NCBI GenBank assembly: GCA_035776735.1
Contig: DASSSO010000090.1
Location: 1-27,200, forward strand
Direction of reading: 5' to 3'
DNA from: JACDAN01 sp035776735
GTDB taxonomy: Bacteria; Actinomycetota; Thermoleophilia; Gaiellales; Gaiellaceae
Length of the DNA: 27,200 bases
The translations under genes were made by a program, and so were the position numbers. Under the pieces are notes generated by a model. That model saw only the letters and a program-made list of their open reading frames with translations. It was not told the origin of the DNA and ran no database searches. Position 1 is the stretch's first letter. Each line of letters opens with the position of its first letter. Shown piece after piece: positions 7,682 to 13,800 of the stretch.

Positions 7682-8083
7682 TCAGCAGGCGCTGACGCGG
7701 TCGAGCTCGTCGTACCAGCGCGAGCCGATCTTCACGTAGACGTCACGATGCTGGAACGTCACGGCGGCGACGGTCCGCCCGTTCACGACGAACCGGTACG
7801 CCACGATCGCCCGACGCGCGGTCTCCAGGCGGGCCTGGATCCCGCGGAGCTGGAAGTTGGTTCCGAGGATCCTTCGCGTCTGCCTCGCGTTCTGGACGAA
7901 CTTCGAGTAGGGACAGGAGCGGCGGAACCTGGGGGTGTAGGTCGCGTACATCGCGCGCCACCTGGCCTGCTTGACCTGCGTCGCCTGCTCGAGCAACGTC
8001 GCTCTCGGGCTCGTGCCCTGCCCCAATGCCGGCGACGCGAGCAGGCCGAGGGCGACGACGACGAGGGCGAAACGGAGGGTCAT
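7682..8083 (-). CDS. Small secreted protein, possibly NTF2-like
   Basis: 133 aa. Residues 1-22 form a signal peptide ending SPALGQ, with no lipobox, so the product is probably exported and released. The mature part begins with an amphipathic helix (ATLLEQATQVKQARWRAMYA), then TYTPRFRRSCPYSKF, and ends in beta strands (AIVAYRFVVNGRTVAAVTF, DVYVKIGSRWY). The helix-then-curved-sheet order and the W..MY..YTP pattern suggest an NTF2-like fold; this is inference. Cys57 and the C-terminal Cys133 are the only mature cysteines and could pair. The start is ATG 8083 with GAAGGAAG about 5 nt upstream, inside a perfect hairpin. The gene lies between the cupin-TPR pair and korA, 43 bp from korA. Function unknown. 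Confidence 0.72.
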   Translation of the reverse strand: MTLRFALVVVALGLLASPALGQGTSPRATLLEQATQVKQARWRAMYATYTPRFRRSCPYSKFVQNARQTRRILGTNFQLRGIQARLETARRAIVAYRFVVNGRTVAAVTFQHRDVYVKIGSRWYDELDRVSAC

Positions 8084-8109
8084 GGGCGCTTCCTTCCCCG
8101 GAAGCGCCC
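8084..8109 (-). promoter_or_regulatory. Hairpin covering the ribosome binding site of the secreted-protein gene
   Basis: A perfect 10-bp inverted repeat (8084-8093 with 8100-8109) and a 6-nt loop end exactly at the ATG of the 8083 gene. In mRNA the GGAAG Shine-Dalgarno bases lie in the 3' arm. It also starts 14 bases after the cupin-TPR stop. It may be a terminator for the cupin-TPR operon, a translation-blocking structure, or both. No T-tract. Confidence 0.5.
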
Positions 8110-8123
8110 AAAGCCCTACCCCG

Positions 8124-8804
8124 CTACTTCGCAAGCACGGCGAAGCGCTGGTCTTCGCGGATGGAGTCCAGGTCCTCGTCGGTGCGGATCAGGTCCTTGA
8201 TGCGCTCGTCGAGCTCGACCGACCGCTCGAGATGCCCGATCGCGTCGTCGGTGCGCCCGGCACGGGCCGCGAAGCACGCTGCGTTGAAGTGCGCGACCGG
8301 GTCGTCCGGCCGCTTCTCGGCGACGACGAGCTGCTTGGCGAGCGCGGTCTCGTAGTCGCCCTTGCCGTAGGCGATGAACGCCTCGCCGGCCTCGGGCGGC
8401 GCAGGGACGTACGCCTCGCCCGGCGTCCCGCCGACGACGAGGATCGTGGTGCCGTCGTCCTTCGCGACCGCCTTCCGCTTCGCCTCCGGTCGCACGAGGA
8501 CGATCGAGCCGGCCGGCGCCTCGACGGTCTCGCCGTCGAGCTCGAACGTGGCCGTGCCCTCGAGGACGACATAGAGCTCCTCCTGCCCCGGCACCCCGAG
8601 CGGCCCGATCTCGTCGTGCTCGCGGATGACGTCGACCCCGCTCGGCGCCCGGAAGGCCTGGACCCCGAACGAGGTGATGTCGAAGCGGCGTCGGATGTCG
8701 AGGCGTTGCCGCCCGTCGTCCGTCGCCCCGGGAGCGATCAGCGGTGCAGGCTCCAGCTCGTCGAGCTTCTCGAAGACGTACCCCTTCTCCGTTGCTGTTG
8801 CCAT
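8124..8804 (-). CDS. Cupin-TPR fusion protein (second copy)
   Basis: 226 aa, no signal peptide, so cytoplasmic. Residues of about 35-130 form a cupin barrel: REHDEIGPLGVPGQEELYVV, LEGTATFELDGE, APAGSIVLVRPEAKR and TTILVVGGTPGEAY. Residues of about 140-200 are TPR-like (YGKGDYETALAKQLV, AHFNAACFAARAGRTDDAI). The tail RTDEDLDSIREDQRF is nearly the same as in its upstream neighbour. Motif 1 keeps one His (63) and a Glu, but the His of cupin motif 2 is absent, so a standard metal site is doubtful. It is preceded by an excellent site, AGGAGG 5 nt before ATG 8804, and the upstream gene's TAG is part of that site, so translation is coupled. Ligand and function are unknown. Confidence 0.82.
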   Translation of the reverse strand: MATATEKGYVFEKLDELEPAPLIAPGATDDGRQRLDIRRRFDITSFGVQAFRAPSGVDVIREHDEIGPLGVPGQEELYVVLEGTATFELDGETVEAPAGSIVLVRPEAKRKAVAKDDGTTILVVGGTPGEAYVPAPPEAGEAFIAYGKGDYETALAKQLVVAEKRPDDPVAHFNAACFAARAGRTDDAIGHLERSVELDERIKDLIRTDEDLDSIREDQRFAVLAK

Positions 8805-8813
8805 CGGCTCCTC

Positions 8814-9476
8814 CTATGCGGTCAGCGCGTCGAAGCGCGGATCCTTCCGAAGCGAGTCTAGGTCCTCGTCGGTGCGGATGTTCTCCCTGATCCGATCATC
8901 GTCCTCGATCGCCTGCTCCAGATGCGTGATCGCATCGTCGGCGCGGCCCAGGCGCGCTTCCATGCAGGCGGCGTTGAAGAGCGCGAGCGCCTCGGGCCGC
9001 TCCGCCAGGACCGGCTGGAGCGCCTCGAGCGCGGCCTCGTAGTCGCCGGCCCGGTACGGCTCCCACATGTCGTGCATCAGCTCGCCGACGTGGAGCTCGT
9101 AGGGCTGCCCCGGCGTTCCGCCGATCGCGAGCACGGTCGTGCCCTTCTCCTTGGCGATCGCGCTGCGCTTCGCCGCCGGGTCGCGGACGAAGACGAAGGT
9201 GCCGGCCCGGGCGTACACGGGCTCGCCGTTCACGTTGAAGGTCGCCGCGCCCGAGACGACGAAGTAGAGCTCCTCCTGGCCGCTCGAGCCGAGCGAGACC
9301 TCGTCGTGCTCCCCGATTACGTGCCCGTCGCCCACCGACCGGAGGGCGCGGACCCCGAAACCGAGGATGCCGAAGTGACGCCGCACGTTGAGCGGGACCC
9401 GTCCGTCGTGCTGGTGTCCCGGCTCGATGTCATCCAGCGCAACCACGTCGAACGCCTGCGCAGTAACGGTCGCCAT
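8814..9476 (-). CDS. Cupin-TPR fusion protein (first copy)
   Basis: 220 aa, the paralogue of the next gene with the same order: cupin (about 30-125; GEHDEVSLGSSGQEELYFV, VSGAATFNVNGE, ARAGTFVFVRDP, TTVLAIGGTPGQPY), then a TPR-like helical pair (YRAGDYEAALEALQPV, ALFNAACMEARLGRADDAI), then RTDEDLDSLRKDPRF. His57 is the only His in motif 1 and motif 2 lacks its His, as in the sister protein. The tandem arrangement, with only 9 bases between the genes, points to a local duplication followed by divergence. The start is ATG 9476 with AGGGAG about 8 nt upstream. It has a 5' leader of about 130 nt from a strong promoter at 9614-9642 shared with the divergent MarR-type gene, whose product probably controls it. 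Confidence 0.82.
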   Translation of the reverse strand: MATVTAQAFDVVALDDIEPGHQHDGRVPLNVRRHFGILGFGVRALRSVGDGHVIGEHDEVSLGSSGQEELYFVVSGAATFNVNGEPVYARAGTFVFVRDPAAKRSAIAKEKGTTVLAIGGTPGQPYELHVGELMHDMWEPYRAGDYEAALEALQPVLAERPEALALFNAACMEARLGRADDAITHLEQAIEDDDRIRENIRTDEDLDSLRKDPRFDALTA

Positions 9477-9602
9477 GCGGGTGCTCCCTTCCGGGACCGC
9501 GCGAGCCCGGCCGCGCGCTCGCTGACGAGCAATGCCCTGGTCTCCACGTCCATCGGCTGCACCGCGGTCTCCTTTCCGTCGATATTCTTGAGATCGAACT
9601 AC

Positions 9603-9632
9603 TTGACGCGGAGAGTGTAGGTGAGAGATAGT
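9603..9632 (+). promoter_or_regulatory. Promoter of the MarR-type regulator
   Basis: TTGACG (9603-9608) and GATAGT (9627-9632) with an 18-nt spacer. The start point would be near 9639, some 10 nt before the GTG start, leaving a very short leader. It is interlocked with the opposite-strand promoter at 9614-9642. Confidence 0.5.
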
Positions 9633-9642
9633 TTGACGTCAA
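9614..9642 (-). promoter_or_regulatory. Promoter of the cupin-TPR operon
   Basis: On the minus strand TTGACG (9637-9642) and TACACT (9614-9619) have the ideal 17-nt spacer. The -10 box lies inside the spacer of the opposing promoter, so only one polymerase can use the region at a time. Transcription would start near 9607. Confidence 0.65.
9633..9642. promoter_or_regulatory. Candidate operator palindrome TTGACGTCAA
   Basis: A perfect 10-bp palindrome covers the minus-strand -35 box and lies at the start point of the plus-strand promoter. A further TTGACG at 9603 forms a wider inverted pair with it. A MarR-type dimer bound here could repress both directions. Operator function is inferred from position. 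Confidence 0.45.
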
Positions 9643-9649
9643 GAGAAAT

Positions 9650-10177
9650 GTGGAACAGAATCTGACGGTGGCGACGAAGCAGGCACAGGAGCAGGACAGC
9701 GTCGACCGGCTGCTCGCCGAGTGGGCGCCGGAGCTCCGCAACGTCGACCTCGACGTCGAGTCGGCCGTCCAGCGCATGCAGCGGATCGTCAAGACGATCC
9801 ACCGGCGCATGGACGAGACGCTCGGCGAGTTCGGCCTCTCGTACGCCGAGTGGGGACTCCTCGGCCACCTGAGCCTCGGGGGGCCTCCCTACCGGAGCTC
9901 CCCCGGCCGGCTGTCGGAGAAGGAGAAGCTCTCGAGCGGCGCGATGACGAACCGGCTCGACCGGCTCGAGGCGGCCGGGCTCGTGAAGCGGCTCCCCGAC
10001 CCGTCGGATCGGCGCGCGCTCGTCGTCGAGCTGACGGACAAGGGTCACGACCTCTGGACCGGGGCGGTCGGCGCCCAGGCGTCCAAGGAGGCCGTGCTCG
10101 CAGCCTCGCTCGACCGGAAGGAGCTGCAGCAGCTCAACGTCCTGCTGCGGAAGGTCCTCCTCGAGTTCGAGCGCTAG
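9650..10177 (+). CDS. MarR-family transcriptional regulator
   Basis: 175 aa. An N-terminal helical dimerisation region leads into a winged helix: FGLSYAEWGLLGHL (61-74), a recognition helix about 93-107 (KLSSGAMTNRLDRLEAAG), and the wing LVKRLPDPSDRRALVVELTD (111-130), the classic MarR DxRxxxxxLT signature. C-terminal helices complete the dimer interface. No Cys redox sensor is present; effector unknown. The start is GTG 9650: the overlapping ATG at 9648 hits a stop after five codons, and GTG 9668 is a weaker alternative. There is no good Shine-Dalgarno, consistent with the short leader. It is divergent from the cupin-TPR pair across interlocked promoters, the usual layout of a MarR gene and its target. 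Its stop shares CTAG with the convergent VOC gene. Confidence 0.88.
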   Translation: MEQNLTVATKQAQEQDSVDRLLAEWAPELRNVDLDVESAVQRMQRIVKTIHRRMDETLGEFGLSYAEWGLLGHLSLGGPPYRSSPGRLSEKEKLSSGAMTNRLDRLEAAGLVKRLPDPSDRRALVVELTDKGHDLWTGAVGAQASKEAVLAASLDRKELQQLNVLLRKVLLEFER

Positions 10178-10647
10178 TCGGCCTCGGCCAGGAGCGCCCG
10201 GACGTCGAGCGGCCTCGTGACCATCGCGATCTCGTCGCCGTCCCTGGGCCACTCCTCACGCGGCCGGTCGCGGTAGAGCTCGATCCCGTTCTCGTCGGGA
10301 TCGCGGAGATAGATCGCCTCGCTGACGCCGTGGTCGGACGCCCCGTCGATCGGCACGCCGGCCTCGAGGACGCGCTTCAGCGCCGACGCGAGGGTCTGTC
10401 GGTCGGGATAGCGGATCGCGACGTGGAAGAGGCCGGTCGCACCCGGCGGTGGGGGCGAGCCGCCCGCCGACTGCCAGGTATTGAGCCCGATGTGATGGTG
10501 GTACCCGCCGGCGGACAGGAACGCGGCCTGGCCGCCCATCCGCTGCTGCAGGTCGAAGCCGAGCACGTCCCGGTAGAAGCCGATCGCCCGCTCCAGGTCG
10601 GAGACCTTGAGGTGGACGTGCCCGATGTCGACTCGGGGGTCGATCAC
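10174..10647 (-). CDS. VOC-fold (glyoxalase/dioxygenase-like) enzyme
   Basis: 157 aa, with two beta-alpha-beta-beta-beta modules. Module 1 is GHVHLKVSDLERAIGFYRDV followed by LGFDL and AAFLSAGGYHHHIGLNTW; module 2 is LFHVAIRYPDRQTLASAL followed by AIYLRDPDENGIELYRD. Likely metal ligands are His10 or His12, His75 and Glu123, the pattern of CatE-like catechol 2,3-dioxygenase relatives and glyoxalases. The substrate is unknown. The GTG at 10647 overlaps the TGA of the upstream SDR gene as GTGA, so the genes are translationally coupled; no other start fits, because the first strand would be lost. The stop overlaps that of the convergent MarR gene (CTAG). The family is clear, the reaction is not. 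Confidence 0.85.
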   Translation of the reverse strand: MIDPRVDIGHVHLKVSDLERAIGFYRDVLGFDLQQRMGGQAAFLSAGGYHHHIGLNTWQSAGGSPPPPGATGLFHVAIRYPDRQTLASALKRVLEAGVPIDGASDHGVSEAIYLRDPDENGIELYRDRPREEWPRDGDEIAMVTRPLDVRALLAEAD

Positions 10648-11522
10648 CTTCCGACCATACCGAGCGCCTCGCGCGCGGCCTCCTCGAACGGAGTCGGGGG
10701 AAAGGGGACGAGGTCGCGGATGCGCGTGTCCTGTGCGACCGTGGGATTGCGGAGGCCCTCGACCAGCGGCCGCGCCACCGAGGCGCCCACCGGGGTCACG
10801 AGGTGCAGCCAGAGCGAGGAGAGGAACGGCGTCAGCACCGGCACCTCGACGATCACCCGCCGCTTGCCGCGAAGGCGTGCGACCCGCTCGATCATCTGGC
10901 GGTACGTCATCACCTCGGGCCCGCCGAGGTCGTAGGTCTCGCCGAACGTCTCCTCCCTGCCGGCCACGGCCGCGAGGTAGCGCACGGTGTCTGTCAGCGC
11001 GATCGGCTGGGTCGGCGTCGAGACCCAGCGCGGGGCGACCATCGCCGGGAGGCGGTCGACGAGGGCGACGATCGTCTCGAACGCGGCACTGCCCTTCCCG
11101 ACGACGACCGCCGCCCGCAACGTCGTCAGCGGGACGGCGCCCGACGCGAGCGCGCGGCCGGTCTCGAGCCTGCTTCGGAGGTGCGACGACAGGTCCTCGC
11201 CTTCCTCGCCCAATCCCCCGAGGTAGACGAGCTGGCGGACGCCCGCGTCCTCGGCCTCCCGCGCCACGGTCTCGGCCCCGGCCACGTCGCGCTCCTCGAA
11301 GTCCGCCGAGCCGAGCGAGTGGACGAGGTAGTAGGCGACGTCGGCGCCCTCGAGCGCCCGGCGGACGGCCGGCGCGTCGGTGACGTCGGCGACGGCCCAC
11401 GTGACGCCCTGCTGCGCCTCGTGCGGCCTCCGGGAGACGGCGACGACGTCGTGCTCCTGCGCCACCACGGGGAGCAGCGCGCCGCCGACGAAGCCGGTTG
11501 CGCCGAAGACGACCACCCTCAC
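10644..11522 (-). CDS. NAD(P)-binding SDR / NmrA-like protein
   Basis: 292 aa. It starts with a Rossmann fold, MRVVVFGATGFVGGALLP (GxxGxxG at 7-13), then SRRP at the end of strand 2, VADVTD, and ADVAYYLVHSLG, a segment typical of atypical (NmrA/complex-I-like) SDRs. YLGGLGEEGEDLSSHLRSR takes the place of the classic YxxxK catalytic site, so it may be a redox enzyme with a different centre or an NADP sensor. The later part (YDLGGPEVMTYRQMIERVA) is as in extended, NDUFA9-like SDRs. The start is GTG 11522, overlapping the TGA of the upstream gene as GTGA. It is the middle gene of a three-gene coupled set. Substrate unknown. Confidence 0.85.
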   Translation of the reverse strand: MRVVVFGATGFVGGALLPVVAQEHDVVAVSRRPHEAQQGVTWAVADVTDAPAVRRALEGADVAYYLVHSLGSADFEERDVAGAETVAREAEDAGVRQLVYLGGLGEEGEDLSSHLRSRLETGRALASGAVPLTTLRAAVVVGKGSAAFETIVALVDRLPAMVAPRWVSTPTQPIALTDTVRYLAAVAGREETFGETYDLGGPEVMTYRQMIERVARLRGKRRVIVEVPVLTPFLSSLWLHLVTPVGASVARPLVEGLRNPTVAQDTRIRDLVPFPPTPFEEAAREALGMVGR

Positions 11523-12019
11523 GGCGGCTCACCGCCGATCAGCCGCCGGAAGTACCGCCGGCTCACCGCGATGTGCAGCCGCCGCTGGACGAGCGCGTAG
11601 AACGGCCCGCGCCGCGGGTAGAAGCCCGTGAGTCTCGACCGCAGTTCCACCCGCTCGCCGACGGTCTGCTCGAAGCAGATGCTCCCGCCGCCGCGACGGA
11701 CGAGCAGCCCGCCGAGGATCGAGTGTGCGGCGGAGGCGGACGTCGGTGAGTGCTCGGTCTCGACCGGGCCGAGCGCTAGCACGACCGGCCCGCGGCCGAG
11801 GACTCGCACCTCGATTCCTCCGTCGTCCTCCCGCACCGCGAGCAGGCCGCGGCCGAGGCGCCGGAGGGCCACCCAGTAGCGGGAGGCGAGCCGCCTCGCT
11901 CCTTCCTCGGAGCACTCGACGACGGGGCGGTCGACCTCCACGCGCTGCTCCGAGTCCACGACGCCGTCGGCGCCGACGCGCTGCGTCGAGGCCCATCCGA
12001 CCAGTTCCGCTCTCGCCAT
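11519..12019 (-). CDS. Uncharacterised protein, possibly SRPBCC/DUF2867-like
   Basis: 166 aa, not firmly recognised. It has no signal peptide or membrane helix. Alternating strands in the middle (GIEVRVLGRGPVVLALG, SICFEQTVGERVELRSR) and a C-terminal amphipathic helix, GFYPRRGPFYALVQRRLH, recall the end of SRPBCC/DUF2867-type domains that are fused to NmrA-like SDRs in other bacteria. Here the next gene is such an SDR lacking that domain, so this may be the detached partner; that is inference. The start is ATG 12019, with TACAGT (minus, 12027-12032) 7 nt upstream, suggesting a leaderless mRNA; no Shine-Dalgarno site is visible. It is first of the three-gene coupled set and divergent from the alkA-like gene. 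Confidence 0.6.
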   Translation of the reverse strand: MARAELVGWASTQRVGADGVVDSEQRVEVDRPVVECSEEGARRLASRYWVALRRLGRGLLAVREDDGGIEVRVLGRGPVVLALGPVETEHSPTSASAAHSILGGLLVRRGGGSICFEQTVGERVELRSRLTGFYPRRGPFYALVQRRLHIAVSRRYFRRLIGGEPP

Positions 12020-12026
12020 GGCCCAG

Positions 12027-12032
12027 ACTGTA
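12027..12032 (-). promoter_or_regulatory. Candidate leaderless -10 box (TACAGT)
   Basis: TACAGT on the minus strand is followed 7 nt later by ATG 12019, so transcription would start at or next to the start codon. No clear -35 box. Confidence 0.45.
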
Positions 12033-12058
12033 GAAGCGCGACGCGTCCTGCCCCCTTC

Positions 12059-12084
12059 AGGTCGGCTCGCTCGGTAGCCGACCT
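12059..12084. promoter_or_regulatory. Inverted repeat in the divergent promoter region
   Basis: AGGTCGGCT, an 8-nt spacer, then AGCCGACCT: a perfect 9-bp inverted repeat in the middle of the 87-bp gap between two divergent genes. The centre-to-centre half-site distance is about 17 bp, more than one helical turn. It is a plausible operator or structural element; no regulator gene adjoins it. Confidence 0.4.
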
Positions 12085-12094
12085 CCGTCGCCCG

Positions 12095-12100
12095 TAAGGT
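12095..12100 (+). promoter_or_regulatory. Candidate leaderless -10 box (TAAGGT)
   Basis: TAAGGT, then 6 nt, then GTG 12107. The spacing fits transcription starting at the G of the start codon. No Shine-Dalgarno sequence is present. Confidence 0.5.
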
Positions 12101-12106
12101 GCCACC

Positions 12107-12976
12107 GTGGTCGAGGCGACGCTCCGCCCGCGCGGTCCTTTCTCGCTGCGCGACTCCGCGGTTTGGGCGAGCGACGCCACGCGCCGGTTCGACGGCCGCG
12201 TCCTCGTCGGCCTTTTCGACGGCGAGGACGGCCCTGCGCGCGCCTGCGCGTGGCAGACGTCCGACGGCCGGATCGAGCTGCGCTCGCACTCGGAGGAGGC
12301 GCTCGAGCGGCTGCGCGCGACGCTCCCGCTGGCGGCGGACCACTCGGAGTTCCTGCGCCGGTACGCCGACGATCCGATGCTCGGGCGCACGCTTCAGGCG
12401 CTCCCAGGCAAACGTCCGATCAGAGTCGGGACGGTCACGCAGGCGCTGGTCCGGGCGGTCTGCGGCCAGCTGATCACCTCCGGCGAGGCAAGAAAGATCG
12501 AGCGACGGCTGATCCGATCCGTCTGCGAGACCGACGGCAGGCTCTTCGTCCCGCCGACGCCCGAGTGCTTCGCCGCCCGTGCTCCCGTCGACCTCCAGCG
12601 CTTCGGGCTGACCGCCAGGAAGGCGTCGACGATCGTCCGCGTCTGCCGAACCGTCGACCTGGAGCGGCTGCGCGACCTGGAGCCGCGTGCGGTTGCCCAC
12701 CGGCTCGAGCGCGAGCGCGGGCTCGGCCCGTGGTCTTCCGGGGTGATCGGCCTCCAGGGCCTCGGCCGCTACGAGCTCGGGCTCGTCGGCGACCTCGGGC
12801 TGATCAAGCTCTGCACCGCGCTGCTCGGCCGACCCGCCGAGCCGCCGGACACCGCCGAGCTCCTGGCGCGGTACGGCGACTGGCAGGGGCTCGCGAGCAT
12901 GTACCTCCTGGCCGGCTTCGCGCGCGGCCTCCTCCCCGTGCGCCACGCGCGCGGGATGTTCGCCGACGCAGCGTGA
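12107..12976 (+). CDS. DNA-3-methyladenine glycosylase II-like (AlkA/HhH-GPD)
   Basis: 289 aa. Residues of about 1-95 form an AlkA-type N-terminal beta domain; from about 105 on is the HhH-GPD helical domain. RVGTVTQALVRAVCGQLIT fits the family's VxEAIxxQQVS region. LERERGLGPWSSGVIGLQGLGR contains the helix-hairpin-helix GLGPWS (204-209), and GLVGDLGL (224-231) carries the catalytic Asp228. The enzyme would excise alkylated bases from DNA, starting base excision repair. The start is GTG 12107, where similarity begins, with a leaderless-type -10 box. It overlaps the next gene by 4 bases (GTGA), and that gene is AP-endonuclease-like. Family assignment is good; exact lesion range is unknown. Confidence 0.85.
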   Translation: MVEATLRPRGPFSLRDSAVWASDATRRFDGRVLVGLFDGEDGPARACAWQTSDGRIELRSHSEEALERLRATLPLAADHSEFLRRYADDPMLGRTLQALPGKRPIRVGTVTQALVRAVCGQLITSGEARKIERRLIRSVCETDGRLFVPPTPECFAARAPVDLQRFGLTARKASTIVRVCRTVDLERLRDLEPRAVAHRLERERGLGPWSSGVIGLQGLGRYELGLVGDLGLIKLCTALLGRPAEPPDTAELLARYGDWQGLASMYLLAGFARGLLPVRHARGMFADAA

Positions 12977-13791
12977 GCCGCACCGTCCTGCTCTCGACCG
13001 GCGCGATGACGCGCGATCCGGTGCAGACCGACCACCTGGAGATCGTCCGCCACGGTCCGGGCCTCGGCGTGCCGGGATTCGAGCTCGGGCTCTTCCCGGC
13101 CTGGTACGGCCACCTCGACGAGGTGATCTCGGACCTGCGCGAGTCCGGCCTCTCGTTCCCGATCGTGCACGCCGAGAAGCGGATCGGCGACGGGCTCGGC
13201 AGCGAGGCGGGCGAGGACGCCGACGACGCGCTCGAGCGGCTCGAGCTGAACTGCCGGGCGGCCGCGGCGCTCGGGGCGAAGACGCTCGTCCTCCATCTCT
13301 GGGAGCGGCCGAGCGGGGACCGCGAGCTCGAGCGGAACCTGGAGCGTCTGCCGACGTGCCTCGACACGGCGGGCGCGTACGGCGTCGTGCTCGCGGTCGA
13401 GACGATCCCGGGCGACGTCGGCACTGCGCTCGCCAACGTGCGGCTCGCCCTCGAGCGCGACCCTCGCTGCCGGGTCACGCTCGACACCGAGTTCCTCGGC
13501 TTCCACGGCCAGCTGGTGGAGAGCCTCGCCGCCGACTGGCTCTGGAGCGACCGCATCGTCCACCACGTCCACGTCAAGGACTTCGACGGGCGGCTGACGC
13601 ACGCCGGCAAGCGGCGATACCTGCTCCCGGGCGAAGGAAACCTGGATCTCCAGGCGTTTCTCACCGGCCTCGTCCAACGCGGCTACGCGGGCTCGCTCAC
13701 CCTCGAGGCCACGGCCGTCGGCGACGACGGCGGGCTCGATCCGGCACGCCTGTCCCAGATGGCCGCTGTCGTCCTGCAGCTCGCTTCGTAA
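12973..13791 (+). CDS. TIM-barrel protein, AP endonuclease 2 / sugar isomerase-like
   Basis: 272 aa in the AP_endonuc_2 (xylose isomerase-like TIM barrel) superfamily. Putative metal ligands fall at barrel strand ends in the order found in endonuclease IV: His66 (PIVHAEK), His108 (LVLHLW), Glu143 (AVETIP), Asp171 and His178 (LDTEFLGFHG), His198/His200 (VHHVHVKDFDG) and Glu245 (LTLEAT). The strand PGEGNLDLQAFL is common to both isomerases/epimerases and endonuclease IV relatives. GTG 12973 overlaps the glycosylase stop as GTGA. Coupling to a base-excision glycosylase supports an abasic-site nuclease, but the generic superfamily also includes many sugar-phosphate epimerases. The stop TAA forms part of a TAAACT box for proC. 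Confidence 0.78.
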   Translation: MSRTVLLSTGAMTRDPVQTDHLEIVRHGPGLGVPGFELGLFPAWYGHLDEVISDLRESGLSFPIVHAEKRIGDGLGSEAGEDADDALERLELNCRAAAALGAKTLVLHLWERPSGDRELERNLERLPTCLDTAGAYGVVLAVETIPGDVGTALANVRLALERDPRCRVTLDTEFLGFHGQLVESLAADWLWSDRIVHHVHVKDFDGRLTHAGKRRYLLPGEGNLDLQAFLTGLVQRGYAGSLTLEATAVGDDGGLDPARLSQMAAVVLQLAS

Positions 13792-13794
13792 ACT
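13789..13794 (+). promoter_or_regulatory. Candidate leaderless -10 box (TAAACT) of proC
   Basis: TAAACT, 6 nt, then ATG 13801. Its first three bases are the stop codon of the preceding gene, so chance is a fair alternative. No Shine-Dalgarno site is seen before proC. Confidence 0.45.
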
Positions 13795-13800
13795 CACCTT

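Noticed and set aside
9510..9530. Small inverted repeat GCTCG-CTGA-CGAGC in the cupin leader
   Set aside because: Only 5 bp of stem; common by chance at this GC content.
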